Assembly (NCBI GenBank): GCA_963682005.1 | Contig: OY820914.1 | Location: 2,046,001 to 2,110,000, forward strand | DNA length: 64,000 nucleotides | Direction: 5' to 3' | Source of the DNA: CAIYUC01 sp963682005 | Lineage (GTDB): Bacteria > Bacteroidota > Bacteroidia > Bacteroidales > FEN-979 | Part shown: piece by piece, positions 44,463 through 53,190 of the stretch | Numbering within the stretch: position 1 is the first letter of the stretch | Layout of the letters: every line of letters begins with the position of its first letter | Program-made: the position numbers and the translations under genes | The notes under the pieces: model-generated | What the model was told of the DNA's origin: nothing | The model's input: only the letters and a program-made list of their open reading frames with translations | Database searches by the model: none

Positions 44463-46769
44463 CTACAGATTGTCAGGGGTGACCTGGTTTTCGAGGGGAA
44501 TGGAAAAATGAAATTCTGTTCCCTTGTCAACCTCGCTGTTCGCCCAGATCTCACCTCCATGCCTTAAAATGATTCGATGCACGATGGCCAGGCCGACACC
44601 TGTTCCGGCGAATTCTTTTTCGCTGTGAAGCCGTTGGAATACACCAAAAAGTTTGTCGACGTACTTCATGTCAAACCCGGCACCGTTATCCCCGATGGTG
44701 TATACGACCCTGTCGCCTGTTTTCTTGCAGGATATGCTGATCCTGGCCCGGTCGCGGTGTGATGTGAACTTAATAGCATTGGAGATAAGGTTCGCCCACA
44801 CTTGCTGAACCAATGTCCTGTCGCAGGGAACGGATTCAAGTTTCCCAAGGTTGAAATCGATCCGGCTTTTCATTTCCGGGTAGACCAGTTCATTAATTAC
44901 AGAACCAATCAGTTCGTTCATATTGACTGATGAAACATTCATCACACTTCGGCTGAGGCGTGAGAATGCAAGCAGGTTGTCGATAAGCTGACCCATCCGG
45001 CGGGAATTTTCCTTAATCCTGATGCAGATCCCTTTGCCTTCGTCATCCAGCACCTGTTCATAATCCTCCATAAGGATGCTGGCATACCCGTCGAGGGCCC
45101 TGAGGGGCGCGCGAAGGTCATGAGAAACCGTATAAGAGAATGCTTCCAGCTCCTTATTCGTCCGTTGGAGTTCTATCGTACGGTCAATCACACGCTGCTC
45201 CAGTTCTTCATTCAGCTTATTGATCTCTTCCTGGATCTGTTTTCGTTCCGTAATATCCGTTAGGTGCCCGGTAATCCGCACCAGCTCATTATTTTCATCG
45301 AATTCTCCAATTTCATTCAGCAATACAGTGATTGGCCGGCCGTCGGTACGTACGAATTCAAATTCGACCGATTCAAGCTTCTTCTTTTCCCGCAACGTTT
45401 GCAGGATTTGTGCCCGGTCGGCTTCCGTTTTATAAAACCGGTTGGCATTTAAATGTAAGACTTCATCAACGGTATTGAAACCAAAAATCCGTGCGTAGGC
45501 CGAATTGCAAAGAAGGATCTCGCCTTTGGCCGATGTGATGAAATTGCCTGCAAGGTTATCATTGAAGAGCGTGCGGAACTTTTGTTCACTTTCCAGGAGC
45601 TTCTTCTCTGTTTGTTTGCGCCGGCTTATATCTCGCTGGATCCCCAGATAACCGATGATCTTTTTATCCTCTGAATATACCGGCGAAGAGGAGCTGTGGA
45701 TATGAACGAGTCTCCCGTCTTTTGTTTTGTTAACAAATTCTCCTGTCACCTCCTCTCCGTTCATTAACTGTTCCCAGACTTGCCTGTAGATAAGGGGCTC
45801 GGTGGCGTCACCTTTCAGGATCCTCGGGGTGACCTTTCCGATCACTTCATCCGGTGTATAGCCGTACAGGGTTGTAAAGGCAGGATTGATAAAGGTGATG
45901 ATCCCGTCAGTATCTGTCATGAAAACGATCTCACCTGATGAATCTATGGCTTTATTCAGTTTGATCAGGTTTTCTTCCGATTTCATCCTTTCTGTTATAT
46001 CGCGACCGGAGATCACGATTCCTGTGATGGTTCCATCCTTGATCAGTATGGGATTGAAGGAAAGATCGAGAATCCGGGTGCCGTTTTCGACCGGAGTCTC
46101 CCGTACAATATTGAAGCGTTCACCTTGCAATGTTCGTTTAAAATAGGTTCTCCATTCCTCCCTGATGGAGGGGTCAAGGGTAAGATCCAGGGTATTTTCC
46201 CCCGGTTCAATCTTCCTGCCGAAAAACTGGTCGGAATATTGATAAAAACCGCTATTGCCGATAAGCAGACAGGAATTCACATCGACCGACCAGATGCGGT
46301 CGATTGAATTTTCAATCAGGGCTGCGATATTGGCGCGGCTTTGATAAAGCTCCACTTCCATCCGTTTTCTTTCAACGGAATACTGGATGGAACGCCGAAG
46401 TAATTCAGCGTCGATAAAGCCTTTGACAAGGTAATCCTGGGCGCCGGCTTTAATTGATTCAAGCGCCAGCCCATCATCCTTCATCCCGGTCAGCACAATG
46501 ACAGGGATGAGGGGAATTTCAGCCACAATCCTCCTGATCGTATCCAGCCCCTGGCTGTCGGGTAATCCCATATCAAGAAGAACGATGTCAATCCTGTTCT
46601 TCCTGAGATGATCAATTGCGGAGGACAGACGGCTGACATGACAGAATCCCAGTTCCCCAAGGTCGCGCAGCAGTTCCCTGACGATCCTCACATCACCCGG
46701 GTTATCTTCGATAAGGAGCAGGTCGGATTTTTCGGATTTCACGTGCATGATCTGAGTGTTATTTGGCAT
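44463..46769 (-). CDS. Hybrid regulator: receiver - PAS(3) - histidine kinase
   Basis: A 768-residue soluble signalling protein: an N-terminal receiver domain (LLLIEDNPGD near 17, phospho-acceptor D66 in VLLDMGLPD), then three PAS-type sensor domains with PAC tails (about 140-265, 270-390, 395-515), then HisKA with H550 in YTVSHDLRAPLRALDG and an ATPase domain (DNGAGFD, FQRLHSEKEFAGTGVGLAIV). With the receiver in front, it probably takes phosphate from another kinase. Its ATG overlaps the upstream regulator's stop by 11 bases; a second Met at 46748 is possible. Confidence 0.9.
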   Translation of the reverse strand: MPNNTQIMHVKSEKSDLLLIEDNPGDVRIVRELLRDLGELGFCHVSRLSSAIDHLRKNRIDIVLLDMGLPDSQGLDTIRRIVAEIPLIPVIVLTGMKDDGLALESIKAGAQDYLVKGFIDAELLRRSIQYSVERKRMEVELYQSRANIAALIENSIDRIWSVDVNSCLLIGNSGFYQYSDQFFGRKIEPGENTLDLTLDPSIREEWRTYFKRTLQGERFNIVRETPVENGTRILDLSFNPILIKDGTITGIVISGRDITERMKSEENLIKLNKAIDSSGEIVFMTDTDGIITFINPAFTTLYGYTPDEVIGKVTPRILKGDATEPLIYRQVWEQLMNGEEVTGEFVNKTKDGRLVHIHSSSSPVYSEDKKIIGYLGIQRDISRRKQTEKKLLESEQKFRTLFNDNLAGNFITSAKGEILLCNSAYARIFGFNTVDEVLHLNANRFYKTEADRAQILQTLREKKKLESVEFEFVRTDGRPITVLLNEIGEFDENNELVRITGHLTDITERKQIQEEINKLNEELEQRVIDRTIELQRTNKELEAFSYTVSHDLRAPLRALDGYASILMEDYEQVLDDEGKGICIRIKENSRRMGQLIDNLLAFSRLSRSVMNVSSVNMNELIGSVINELVYPEMKSRIDFNLGKLESVPCDRTLVQQVWANLISNAIKFTSHRDRARISISCKKTGDRVVYTIGDNGAGFDMKYVDKLFGVFQRLHSEKEFAGTGVGLAIVHRIILRHGGEIWANSEVDKGTEFHFSIPLENQVTPDNL

Positions 46770-47205
46770 TTGGCGGTAACCTCACGATGGTCAGCCAGAA
46801 ATCTTCAATCGAGTGAACAACTTTCAGGAACTGTTCAAAATCGATCGGTTTGGTGATAAAGCAATTCACATGAAGATTATAGGTTCTCAGGATGTCCTGT
46901 TCGTCGCTTGAAATGGTGAGCACAACCACCGGTATTCTTTTCAGGGATTCATCATTCTTGATATCTGCCAGGACTTCTCTGCCATCCTTGCGTGGCAGGT
47001 TCAGATCAAGCAGGATCAGGTCAGGACGCGGGACATCCTTATATTTTCCTTTCCTGTGAAGAAAATCCATCGCTTCAATTCCGTCAGGAACATGATGGAT
47101 GTTGTTCATGACCTTGCTGTCCTGGAGTGCTTCCTTGGCCAGCCGTGCATCGCCTTCATTATCCTCGACGAGGAGGATTTCAATGGGTTTCACGGATGAT
47201 TCCAT
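46759..47205 (-). CDS. Rcp1-like single-domain response regulator
   Basis: A 148-residue stand-alone receiver: LLVEDNEGDARLAKEAL, phospho-acceptor D67 in LILLDLNLPRKDG, VVLTISSDEQDI and the invariant Lys in CFITKPIDFEQF. The extended loop and lack of an output domain match the Rcp1 subgroup that shuttles phosphate between kinases. It is placed between two histidine kinases, as expected for a relay. Confidence 0.9.
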   Translation of the reverse strand: MESSVKPIEILLVEDNEGDARLAKEALQDSKVMNNIHHVPDGIEAMDFLHRKGKYKDVPRPDLILLDLNLPRKDGREVLADIKNDESLKRIPVVVLTISSDEQDILRTYNLHVNCFITKPIDFEQFLKVVHSIEDFWLTIVRLPPNAK

Positions 47206-47239
47206 GTGATAAATTTTTAAGTGAAATAGCGAAAATTGT

Positions 47240-49333
47240 CTAACATTTAACTGTAAAATTAAAAACCGATCCTTTACCAGGTTCTGAATTCACCCAGATC
47301 CTTCCTCCGTGCCGGTGAACGATACGGTTGCAGATGGCGAGCCCGATGCCTGTTCCCGGGTATTCCGTTCCGGCGTGCAGACGCTGGAAGATGAGGAATA
47401 TCCGTTTGAAATATTGTTCTTCAATGCCGATCCCGTTGTCTCTGACTGTAAAGATCCACTCCGTTTCTTTCATGACCGCAGACACATGGATCAGGGGCGG
47501 TGCAGGGCCATGGAACTTAATGGAGTTGCTGATCAGGTTCTGGAATACCTGGACGAGTTGCCCGTAATCTGCCTTAATTACCGGAAGATCTTCATTGGTT
47601 ATCATCGCGCCGGACTCCCTGATGGAGACCCTGAGATTCGAAAGGGCTTCACCCAATGCCTTATGTGAATCAACTTCACTGATGATATTACCCTGGGTAT
47701 TGATCCGTGAGTAGGTAAGCAGATCCTGTATCAGCCGCTGCATCCGGTTGGCGCCGTCAACGATATACATGATGAATTCATCTGCATCCTTTCCCATCTG
47801 GTTGCTGTATCGTTTGTAGAGCAACTGGGTAAAGCTTGCGACCATGCGCAGCGGTTCCTGGAGATCATGGGAGGCTACATAGGCAAACTGTTCAAGCTCC
47901 TTATTGGATCGCTCCAGTTCGGCATTCGACTTTTTCAGCTTTTCCTCCTCTTTCCTTTTTGTTGTCTGGTCTTTGAACACAATCACCACACCTGCCGGAA
48001 GCAGATCATTGACGATGATCGGGGCAATGTTCCCTTCGATCGGCGTTTCATTTCCCTCTGAAGAAATGAGAAGGGTCCCATCCGGGATCAGGATGGTAAC
48101 TTTTCCCTTCAGGCAATCAGCGAGTGATGTTTCAACTTTGGCGCGGGTTGTTTCATTTACCAGGTGGAACACTTTCTCCAGGTTTTTCTGCTTGGCATCG
48201 GATTCGCTCCAGCCTGTCAATGCTGCGGCCACGGGGTTCATATGCCGGATGATGCCTTCCGGGTCAGCCGTAATAACTCCGTCGCCAATGCTGTAGAGCA
48301 TTGTACCGTACTCTTCCTGCGTGTCGGTAAGCAGCCGTTCCTTCAGGAATAATTGCTTGTAGATAGTCCGTTGACGGGAATATTGGTAAAGTGAAATCGT
48401 AACCGTCGTTAAAATGATCAGGATGATCATTACCAGTGAAATGATGATCGCCCTGTAATTGAGTTCGGAAAAGATTTCTTTTTTGTCAACTTTTGCCACC
48501 ATGATCCAGCTTGTGCCAGGCACTTTACACAGGTAAGCAAGGACATCAATATTACGGTAATCTTTCCCTTCCCAGACACCGTCATACCCCAATACGGCCT
48601 GAACTGCCGGAAGACTTTTCCTGGAGATGGGGAATTTAAGGGTCAACGCCGTATGGTTCAGGAACCTCAATTCGTTCAGGTAAATAACGCTGTCGCCGGA
48701 CTTGCGAACGATGAGGATCTCTGATGAATTGCTGGGAACAGGCCATGACTGAAAAAGCTGGTATAGATACTGGTTCGGATCAAGTCTCATGACAATGTTG
48801 GCGATGGTCTTTTCCCTTGAGTCTATGATTGGAACAATGATGTCGTAATGAATTTTTTCATGGAATGAGCAATAATAAAGATCTGTGAAGATCACTTTTT
48901 TCTTGTTTGAGGCCTCGGCAAGGGAACTGCTAAGCAGGGTGTCGATGGCAGTAACTGTGGGATCAACGGAAATAATGACCCTGCCTGAACCTGAGGTCAG
49001 AAAGATGTTTTCGTAACCGGATTGAGTTTTGACCGTGGTAAGATGTTCAAGGATGTCCTTTTTTAACTCCTGGTTCTTGTTATTTTCAAAGATCTTTTCA
49101 ACACTTTTTTCAAAGATGGAATTTCTGTAAAAGGTATTCGCATCAGCGACCCGTTCCAAACGCCAGGATTTGATCTGATCAATCTTAAGCAGCGCTATCC
49201 CTTTCAGGATCTCGGTTTTTTCCTTACGGATGATTAGTTTCTGGTCGCGATAGTATAAATATCCGCCTATCAGGATCAGGAATGTAATACAGGCCGCAAG
49301 AAAAAGCAAAAAAGCATTCGTTCGCGTTTTCAA
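47240..49333 (-). CDS. Membrane histidine kinase with Cache-like sensor and PAS
   Basis: A 697-residue sensor with membrane helices at about 8-27 and 297-320. The periplasmic part between them resembles a double Cache domain (IFLTSGSGRVIISVDP..., GTSWIMVAKVDKKEIF). Cytoplasmic PAS follows (about 345-455), then HisKA (YVASHDLQEPLRMVASF) and ATPase motifs (DNGIGIE, FQRLHAGTEYPGTGIGLAI). The Rcp1-like regulator gene follows 34 bp downstream. It probably starts the three-protein relay by sensing a small ligand. Confidence 0.88.
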   Translation of the reverse strand: MKTRTNAFLLFLAACITFLILIGGYLYYRDQKLIIRKEKTEILKGIALLKIDQIKSWRLERVADANTFYRNSIFEKSVEKIFENNKNQELKKDILEHLTTVKTQSGYENIFLTSGSGRVIISVDPTVTAIDTLLSSSLAEASNKKKVIFTDLYYCSFHEKIHYDIIVPIIDSREKTIANIVMRLDPNQYLYQLFQSWPVPSNSSEILIVRKSGDSVIYLNELRFLNHTALTLKFPISRKSLPAVQAVLGYDGVWEGKDYRNIDVLAYLCKVPGTSWIMVAKVDKKEIFSELNYRAIIISLVMIILIILTTVTISLYQYSRQRTIYKQLFLKERLLTDTQEEYGTMLYSIGDGVITADPEGIIRHMNPVAAALTGWSESDAKQKNLEKVFHLVNETTRAKVETSLADCLKGKVTILIPDGTLLISSEGNETPIEGNIAPIIVNDLLPAGVVIVFKDQTTKRKEEEKLKKSNAELERSNKELEQFAYVASHDLQEPLRMVASFTQLLYKRYSNQMGKDADEFIMYIVDGANRMQRLIQDLLTYSRINTQGNIISEVDSHKALGEALSNLRVSIRESGAMITNEDLPVIKADYGQLVQVFQNLISNSIKFHGPAPPLIHVSAVMKETEWIFTVRDNGIGIEEQYFKRIFLIFQRLHAGTEYPGTGIGLAICNRIVHRHGGRIWVNSEPGKGSVFNFTVKC

Positions 49334-49598
49334 GAAGTGGAGTAGTGATTATTCCTTCAAGTGGGTCTAAAGTTTCCTAATTTTCAATAATTTATGCTAA
49401 GTTACAACGAAACTTCCTTCATTCGGCAGAATATGCAAAATCGTTTGAATTTTTCTCCGTGTTCTTCGTGTCTGCTCTGTGATCTCTGTGTTAAAAAAGT
49501 TAACCATAGCGTGCACAGAGAAGACAGAGAGGTCACAAGGAGATCCACCACAGAGATATTCCCGGGTGAATGTCGGTGGAAACCGACGATCACGGAGA
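49334..49598. other. Intergenic inverted words
   Basis: Partly complementary arms of the CTCTGTG/CACAGAG type (about 49456-49557) like the elements at 24827 and 29125. No gene seen. Confidence 0.5.
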
Positions 49599-51224
49599 TC
49601 AGAACCGCCAGTTCACCTGGGCATAGATCCTGTTTGAATTGTTCAGGTTGTCGAAGGTCCCTTCATAATAAACGGTAAGAAAGATCTTGCGGTAGATCCT
49701 CCACATCAGGCTGGCTTCAGCGAGGTTTTGAAGTTGTTTGTATTCGGAATTGTAATAGCGATAATCAACATAATTGTAGTTAAGTCCCAGGGTCAGTCTG
49801 CCTGCTGCAAGGTCCTTTGAAATCCCTATACCATACACATTCCCGTTAATGTATCCGGTTGAAAGGATGGTAAGAGTTCCTGTGGCAGAAACGCCGATCC
49901 AGGGTAACTGGCTGTATGTGATGTACCCATAAAGATTCCTGGTGCTTCTCGGGTCGGATTTCTCAAAACGGTAAGCTGAAGTAATTCCGATAGCCAGTTT
50001 CCTGATAGGCTGGTATTGAACCTGGAAAAGGTAACCTTGCAGAACTTCAGATTGCAGCAGCAGGTCAAGGAAGCTCTTATAGGTTTCGTAATAAATCACA
50101 TTATGACGGGCGCTATAGGACAGGGACAGGCTTAGTTGTTTGATCACCCGGTACCTGAGCGAAAGGTACAGATTTGTGAGAGATGGTTTATTTGCAGGAT
50201 TATACGTGCTGTCAGTCAGATTCAGTTCTTTTTGATAAAGATCGATCTCCGCGGATCCAAAGAAAGTCAGGTTTTTTACAAAGGAGTTGACATGCTGAAG
50301 ATAAAAAAACCGGCGGTCGGTCTTTCCTGAATTCGTCTGGTTGATAAAGGCCAGGGTGCTTTGAACGAGCCCGTGCTTAACCTGGAATTCATTATAGAGG
50401 TAACCTCCGAACTGAAAAAGATTGGCATTGAACCCGTAATCACGGTAATCAGGCCTGGTTCCGGCAAGGACCCCGATGGTAACCGGCTTGAATGTCAGTT
50501 CAAGCTGGAGGCCGTCAACAGCACCCATGTTCGATATCTTCGGATTGATCTTCCGTCCTGCCAGCAACCGCACCTTCTTGCTGAATTCATAGGAAATGGC
50601 AAAGTTGTATATTTTCAACCCGTTGAAAATATTGCTTTTCACTTCATCCCAGTAACGGCTGTTCTGCACGAAGGAAATATAGCATTCGGCGGATAGGTTC
50701 GAATTCCCGATCTTCCGTGCATCCAGGGCGAATGTATATTTCATGCGCTGGGAGTTCGTGGAGGAATTATCCGAAAAATCAGTATAGGATGAAACGGAAA
50801 CATTGCCATGGATCTGTTGTTTACCTGCGACCGGCGGATAGGTGACAGCTGCGACTGTATCTTTCTGCTGTTCCCTGATCATGGCCGGCGCTGCAACAGT
50901 AGCTTCAGCAGGCCTGGCAACCGGGGTGTTTCGTTCCCGCCGGAAGATGACTTTGTCGGAAACCGCCGGCTTTATATCGGAAATGATTTCGCAGACGCAG
51001 GAGGTGGAGGAGAGGTCCTTTACTTTTAAAGCCGGTACTGAGATCCCGTCTTTTATCAGGAATAAAGTATCGTCCCGTTGTATATTGGATGTAGATGAGA
51101 ATTTTACATAAACACTTTGAGGGGTAACATACGTAACAGTGCCTTCCAGAGGCGGCTGGTCAGTTTGACCATACAGCCATTGGATAGGCAGGCTTGAAAT
51201 AAGGATCAGTAGTATATACCTCAT
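49599..51224 (-). CDS. Outer-membrane beta-barrel protein of the multiheme operon
   Basis: A 541-residue exported protein (signal to WLYGQ). Residues about 25-95 form a small beta domain (LEGTVTYVTPQSVYVKFSS...VSDKVIFRRE). After an Ala/Pro linker, about 140-541 is a run of alternating amphipathic strands (for example YTFALDARKIG, GLKIYNFAISYEFS, LYLSLRYRVIKQLSLSLSYSARH) ending in VNWRF, a terminal aromatic typical of porins. Its gene follows the 25-heme cytochrome by ten bases. It may be the pore or sleeve through which the cytochromes reach the outside. No CxxCH and no MtrB-type N-terminal CxxC are present. Confidence 0.8.
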   Translation of the reverse strand: MRYILLILISSLPIQWLYGQTDQPPLEGTVTYVTPQSVYVKFSSTSNIQRDDTLFLIKDGISVPALKVKDLSSTSCVCEIISDIKPAVSDKVIFRRERNTPVARPAEATVAAPAMIREQQKDTVAAVTYPPVAGKQQIHGNVSVSSYTDFSDNSSTNSQRMKYTFALDARKIGNSNLSAECYISFVQNSRYWDEVKSNIFNGLKIYNFAISYEFSKKVRLLAGRKINPKISNMGAVDGLQLELTFKPVTIGVLAGTRPDYRDYGFNANLFQFGGYLYNEFQVKHGLVQSTLAFINQTNSGKTDRRFFYLQHVNSFVKNLTFFGSAEIDLYQKELNLTDSTYNPANKPSLTNLYLSLRYRVIKQLSLSLSYSARHNVIYYETYKSFLDLLLQSEVLQGYLFQVQYQPIRKLAIGITSAYRFEKSDPRSTRNLYGYITYSQLPWIGVSATGTLTILSTGYINGNVYGIGISKDLAAGRLTLGLNYNYVDYRYYNSEYKQLQNLAEASLMWRIYRKIFLTVYYEGTFDNLNNSNRIYAQVNWRF

Positions 51225-51234
51225 TCTTTATCGG

Positions 51235-53190
51235 TTAATCTTCAAGTTTCTGGACTTTTTTCTTGATCATTTTACCTCCTGAATTCCCGGTCGGATGACA
51301 CTGGAAACAGGCAGCACTGTTGTAGGAATACCCTGTAACATCTGAGTGCTTGTTGTCCATGGAAGTCTGGTTATGATCGTGACAACTGATGCAAGTGAAC
51401 ACCTGGTAATTTGCAGGGTTCTGATGACAGTCGGAGCAAAGAGACCAGGTTCCGTTGTGCTTGCCGGAATAGACCGGGAAATATTGTCCGTCGTGATTGA
51501 ATGTCGACGGGCTCCATGTTGTGGTTGTGTGACAGGTCTGGCAATCCGTTGGGAACTGGGCCGAAAGATGAGGCGGGTTATTACTCTGGTTGTAATCGGC
51601 CTGGTGGCAGCCGATACAGGTATTCGGGGTGGTGGTGTAATTCCCGTTGTGGCATTGGTTGCAACTGGAGACTGATGCATGAGCCCCTGTCAAGGGCCAG
51701 TAATTGTTGTGGATCGAGAACGTGGCAGGCTTCCATCCCGGGTTGGTCGTGTGACAGGTGGCGCAGGTAGTCGGGATGTTGGCGGCCTGGTGATTCGGGT
51801 TGGTCGACTGGTTGTAGTTGCTGATATGGCATGCGGCACAATCTGTTGGTGTACCGGAAAACCCGTTGGCATGACACTGGCTGCAGTTGACTGTTGTATG
51901 CGCCCCGGTCAGCGGGAATCCGCCGTTGTTGTGGTTGAAAGCGCCTTCCCCGCTTCCTGTGGGATGACATGTATAACATGCCAGGCTGTTATAAGCATAC
52001 CCATTGACACCTGAATGTTTGTTGTTCATATCCGCCTGGTTATGATCATGACAGTCGATACAACTGAATGTATTGTATGCCGGGGGATTGGTATGGCATT
52101 CCGTGCAGGAGGTCCATGTACCCTTATGCTTACCCGAATAGATCGGGAAATATTTTCCGTCATGATCGAATGTCGACGGTTTCCAGGCTGATGTATTGTG
52201 ACAGGACTGGCAGTCGGTGCTGAACTGTGCAGCGGCATGAGGAGGGTCTGTCGTATTGTTGAAGTCAGCCTGATGACAGTCGTTGCACAACCTGGCCGTA
52301 TAGCGGGTATAACTTCCGTTATGGCACTGGTCGCAACCGGCATTCACATGAGCGCCGGTCATGGGCCAAATCGATGAATGGTCATATTTTGCAGGTTTCC
52401 ACCCGGGGAGGGTCGTGTGGCAATTCGCACAGCTGGTTGTGGTATTTGCAAGCCTGTGATCCGGATTGGTGGTTGAATTGTAGTTTTTTTCATGACACTG
52501 AAAGCAGTCAGTGGTAAGACCCGTATAATTGCCGTTGGTATGACACTGGCTGCAGTCGACGTTCGCATGTCCCTGCGTAAGGGGAAAAAACGCGTGGTTG
52601 AACCCGGCCCCTGACCAGCTAAAGCTTGTCATTAAATGACAATCCAGGCAATTGGTCGAGTATTTCGACTGAACGTGGTTCGGATTTAATGCAGTGGAAT
52701 AATCTGTGATATGACAATCATAGCATTCTATGCCGAGAGGCTCAAACCGGAGCAGTGAGGCCGATTTATGACAACCCTGGCAATCGGATGTATAATGCGG
52801 TCCCGTAAGCAGAAACCTGGTTTTCTGGTGCATTTCTGTGATGTTGGTGACAAGCCAGGATTTCGGGGTATGACACCTTGAGCAGTCCGGTCCGACAGTC
52901 TGGTAATGCATGTCGGTATGGCAATCGTAACAGCTGGTTTTTGCCTCTGAAAAGACGAGTGAGGGATGGCACTGGCGGCATTCGGTAAATTCATGCTGAC
53001 CGGTGAGGGGAAGTGCTGTGGTGTTATGATCAAAGGAATAGACCGATCTGTCAAGTTTCCATCCCTTCGAACTATGGCAGACGTCACAGTTGATGGTGAA
53101 CTCCTTCCCGTGAGGGGAGTCAGCCCTGAGCCCGCAAGGCATTATCCACACTGCCAGCAGCGAAAGGAAGATCAATGACAGCTTTTGCAT
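51235..53190 (-). CDS. Exported 25-heme c-type cytochrome
   Basis: A 651-residue cytochrome with signal MQKLSLIFLSLLAVWIMPCGLRA and 25 CxxCH motifs from CDVCH (residue about 35) to CFQCH near the end. The second part is an internal duplication: hemes 8-16 and 17-25 form two nine-heme halves of 223 residues with matching neighbours (GHANVDCSQCH / GAHTTVNCSQCH, GWKPA, YSGKHKGTW / YSGKHNGTW, NNKHS / DNKHS, CHPTGSG / CHPTGNS). The C-terminus is Lys-rich. It most likely moves electrons across the periplasm or the cell surface. It overlaps the 20-heme gene by 19 bases. Confidence 0.93.
   Translation of the reverse strand: MQKLSLIFLSLLAVWIMPCGLRADSPHGKEFTINCDVCHSSKGWKLDRSVYSFDHNTTALPLTGQHEFTECRQCHPSLVFSEAKTSCYDCHTDMHYQTVGPDCSRCHTPKSWLVTNITEMHQKTRFLLTGPHYTSDCQGCHKSASLLRFEPLGIECYDCHITDYSTALNPNHVQSKYSTNCLDCHLMTSFSWSGAGFNHAFFPLTQGHANVDCSQCHTNGNYTGLTTDCFQCHEKNYNSTTNPDHRLANTTTSCANCHTTLPGWKPAKYDHSSIWPMTGAHVNAGCDQCHNGSYTRYTARLCNDCHQADFNNTTDPPHAAAQFSTDCQSCHNTSAWKPSTFDHDGKYFPIYSGKHKGTWTSCTECHTNPPAYNTFSCIDCHDHNQADMNNKHSGVNGYAYNSLACYTCHPTGSGEGAFNHNNGGFPLTGAHTTVNCSQCHANGFSGTPTDCAACHISNYNQSTNPNHQAANIPTTCATCHTTNPGWKPATFSIHNNYWPLTGAHASVSSCNQCHNGNYTTTPNTCIGCHQADYNQSNNPPHLSAQFPTDCQTCHTTTTWSPSTFNHDGQYFPVYSGKHNGTWSLCSDCHQNPANYQVFTCISCHDHNQTSMDNKHSDVTGYSYNSAACFQCHPTGNSGGKMIKKKVQKLED

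Noticed and set aside
49599..51224. Identity with the MtrB/PioB outer-membrane protein
   Set aside because: Shorter than MtrB and without its N-terminal CxxC; only the general barrel pattern and the genomic position agree.
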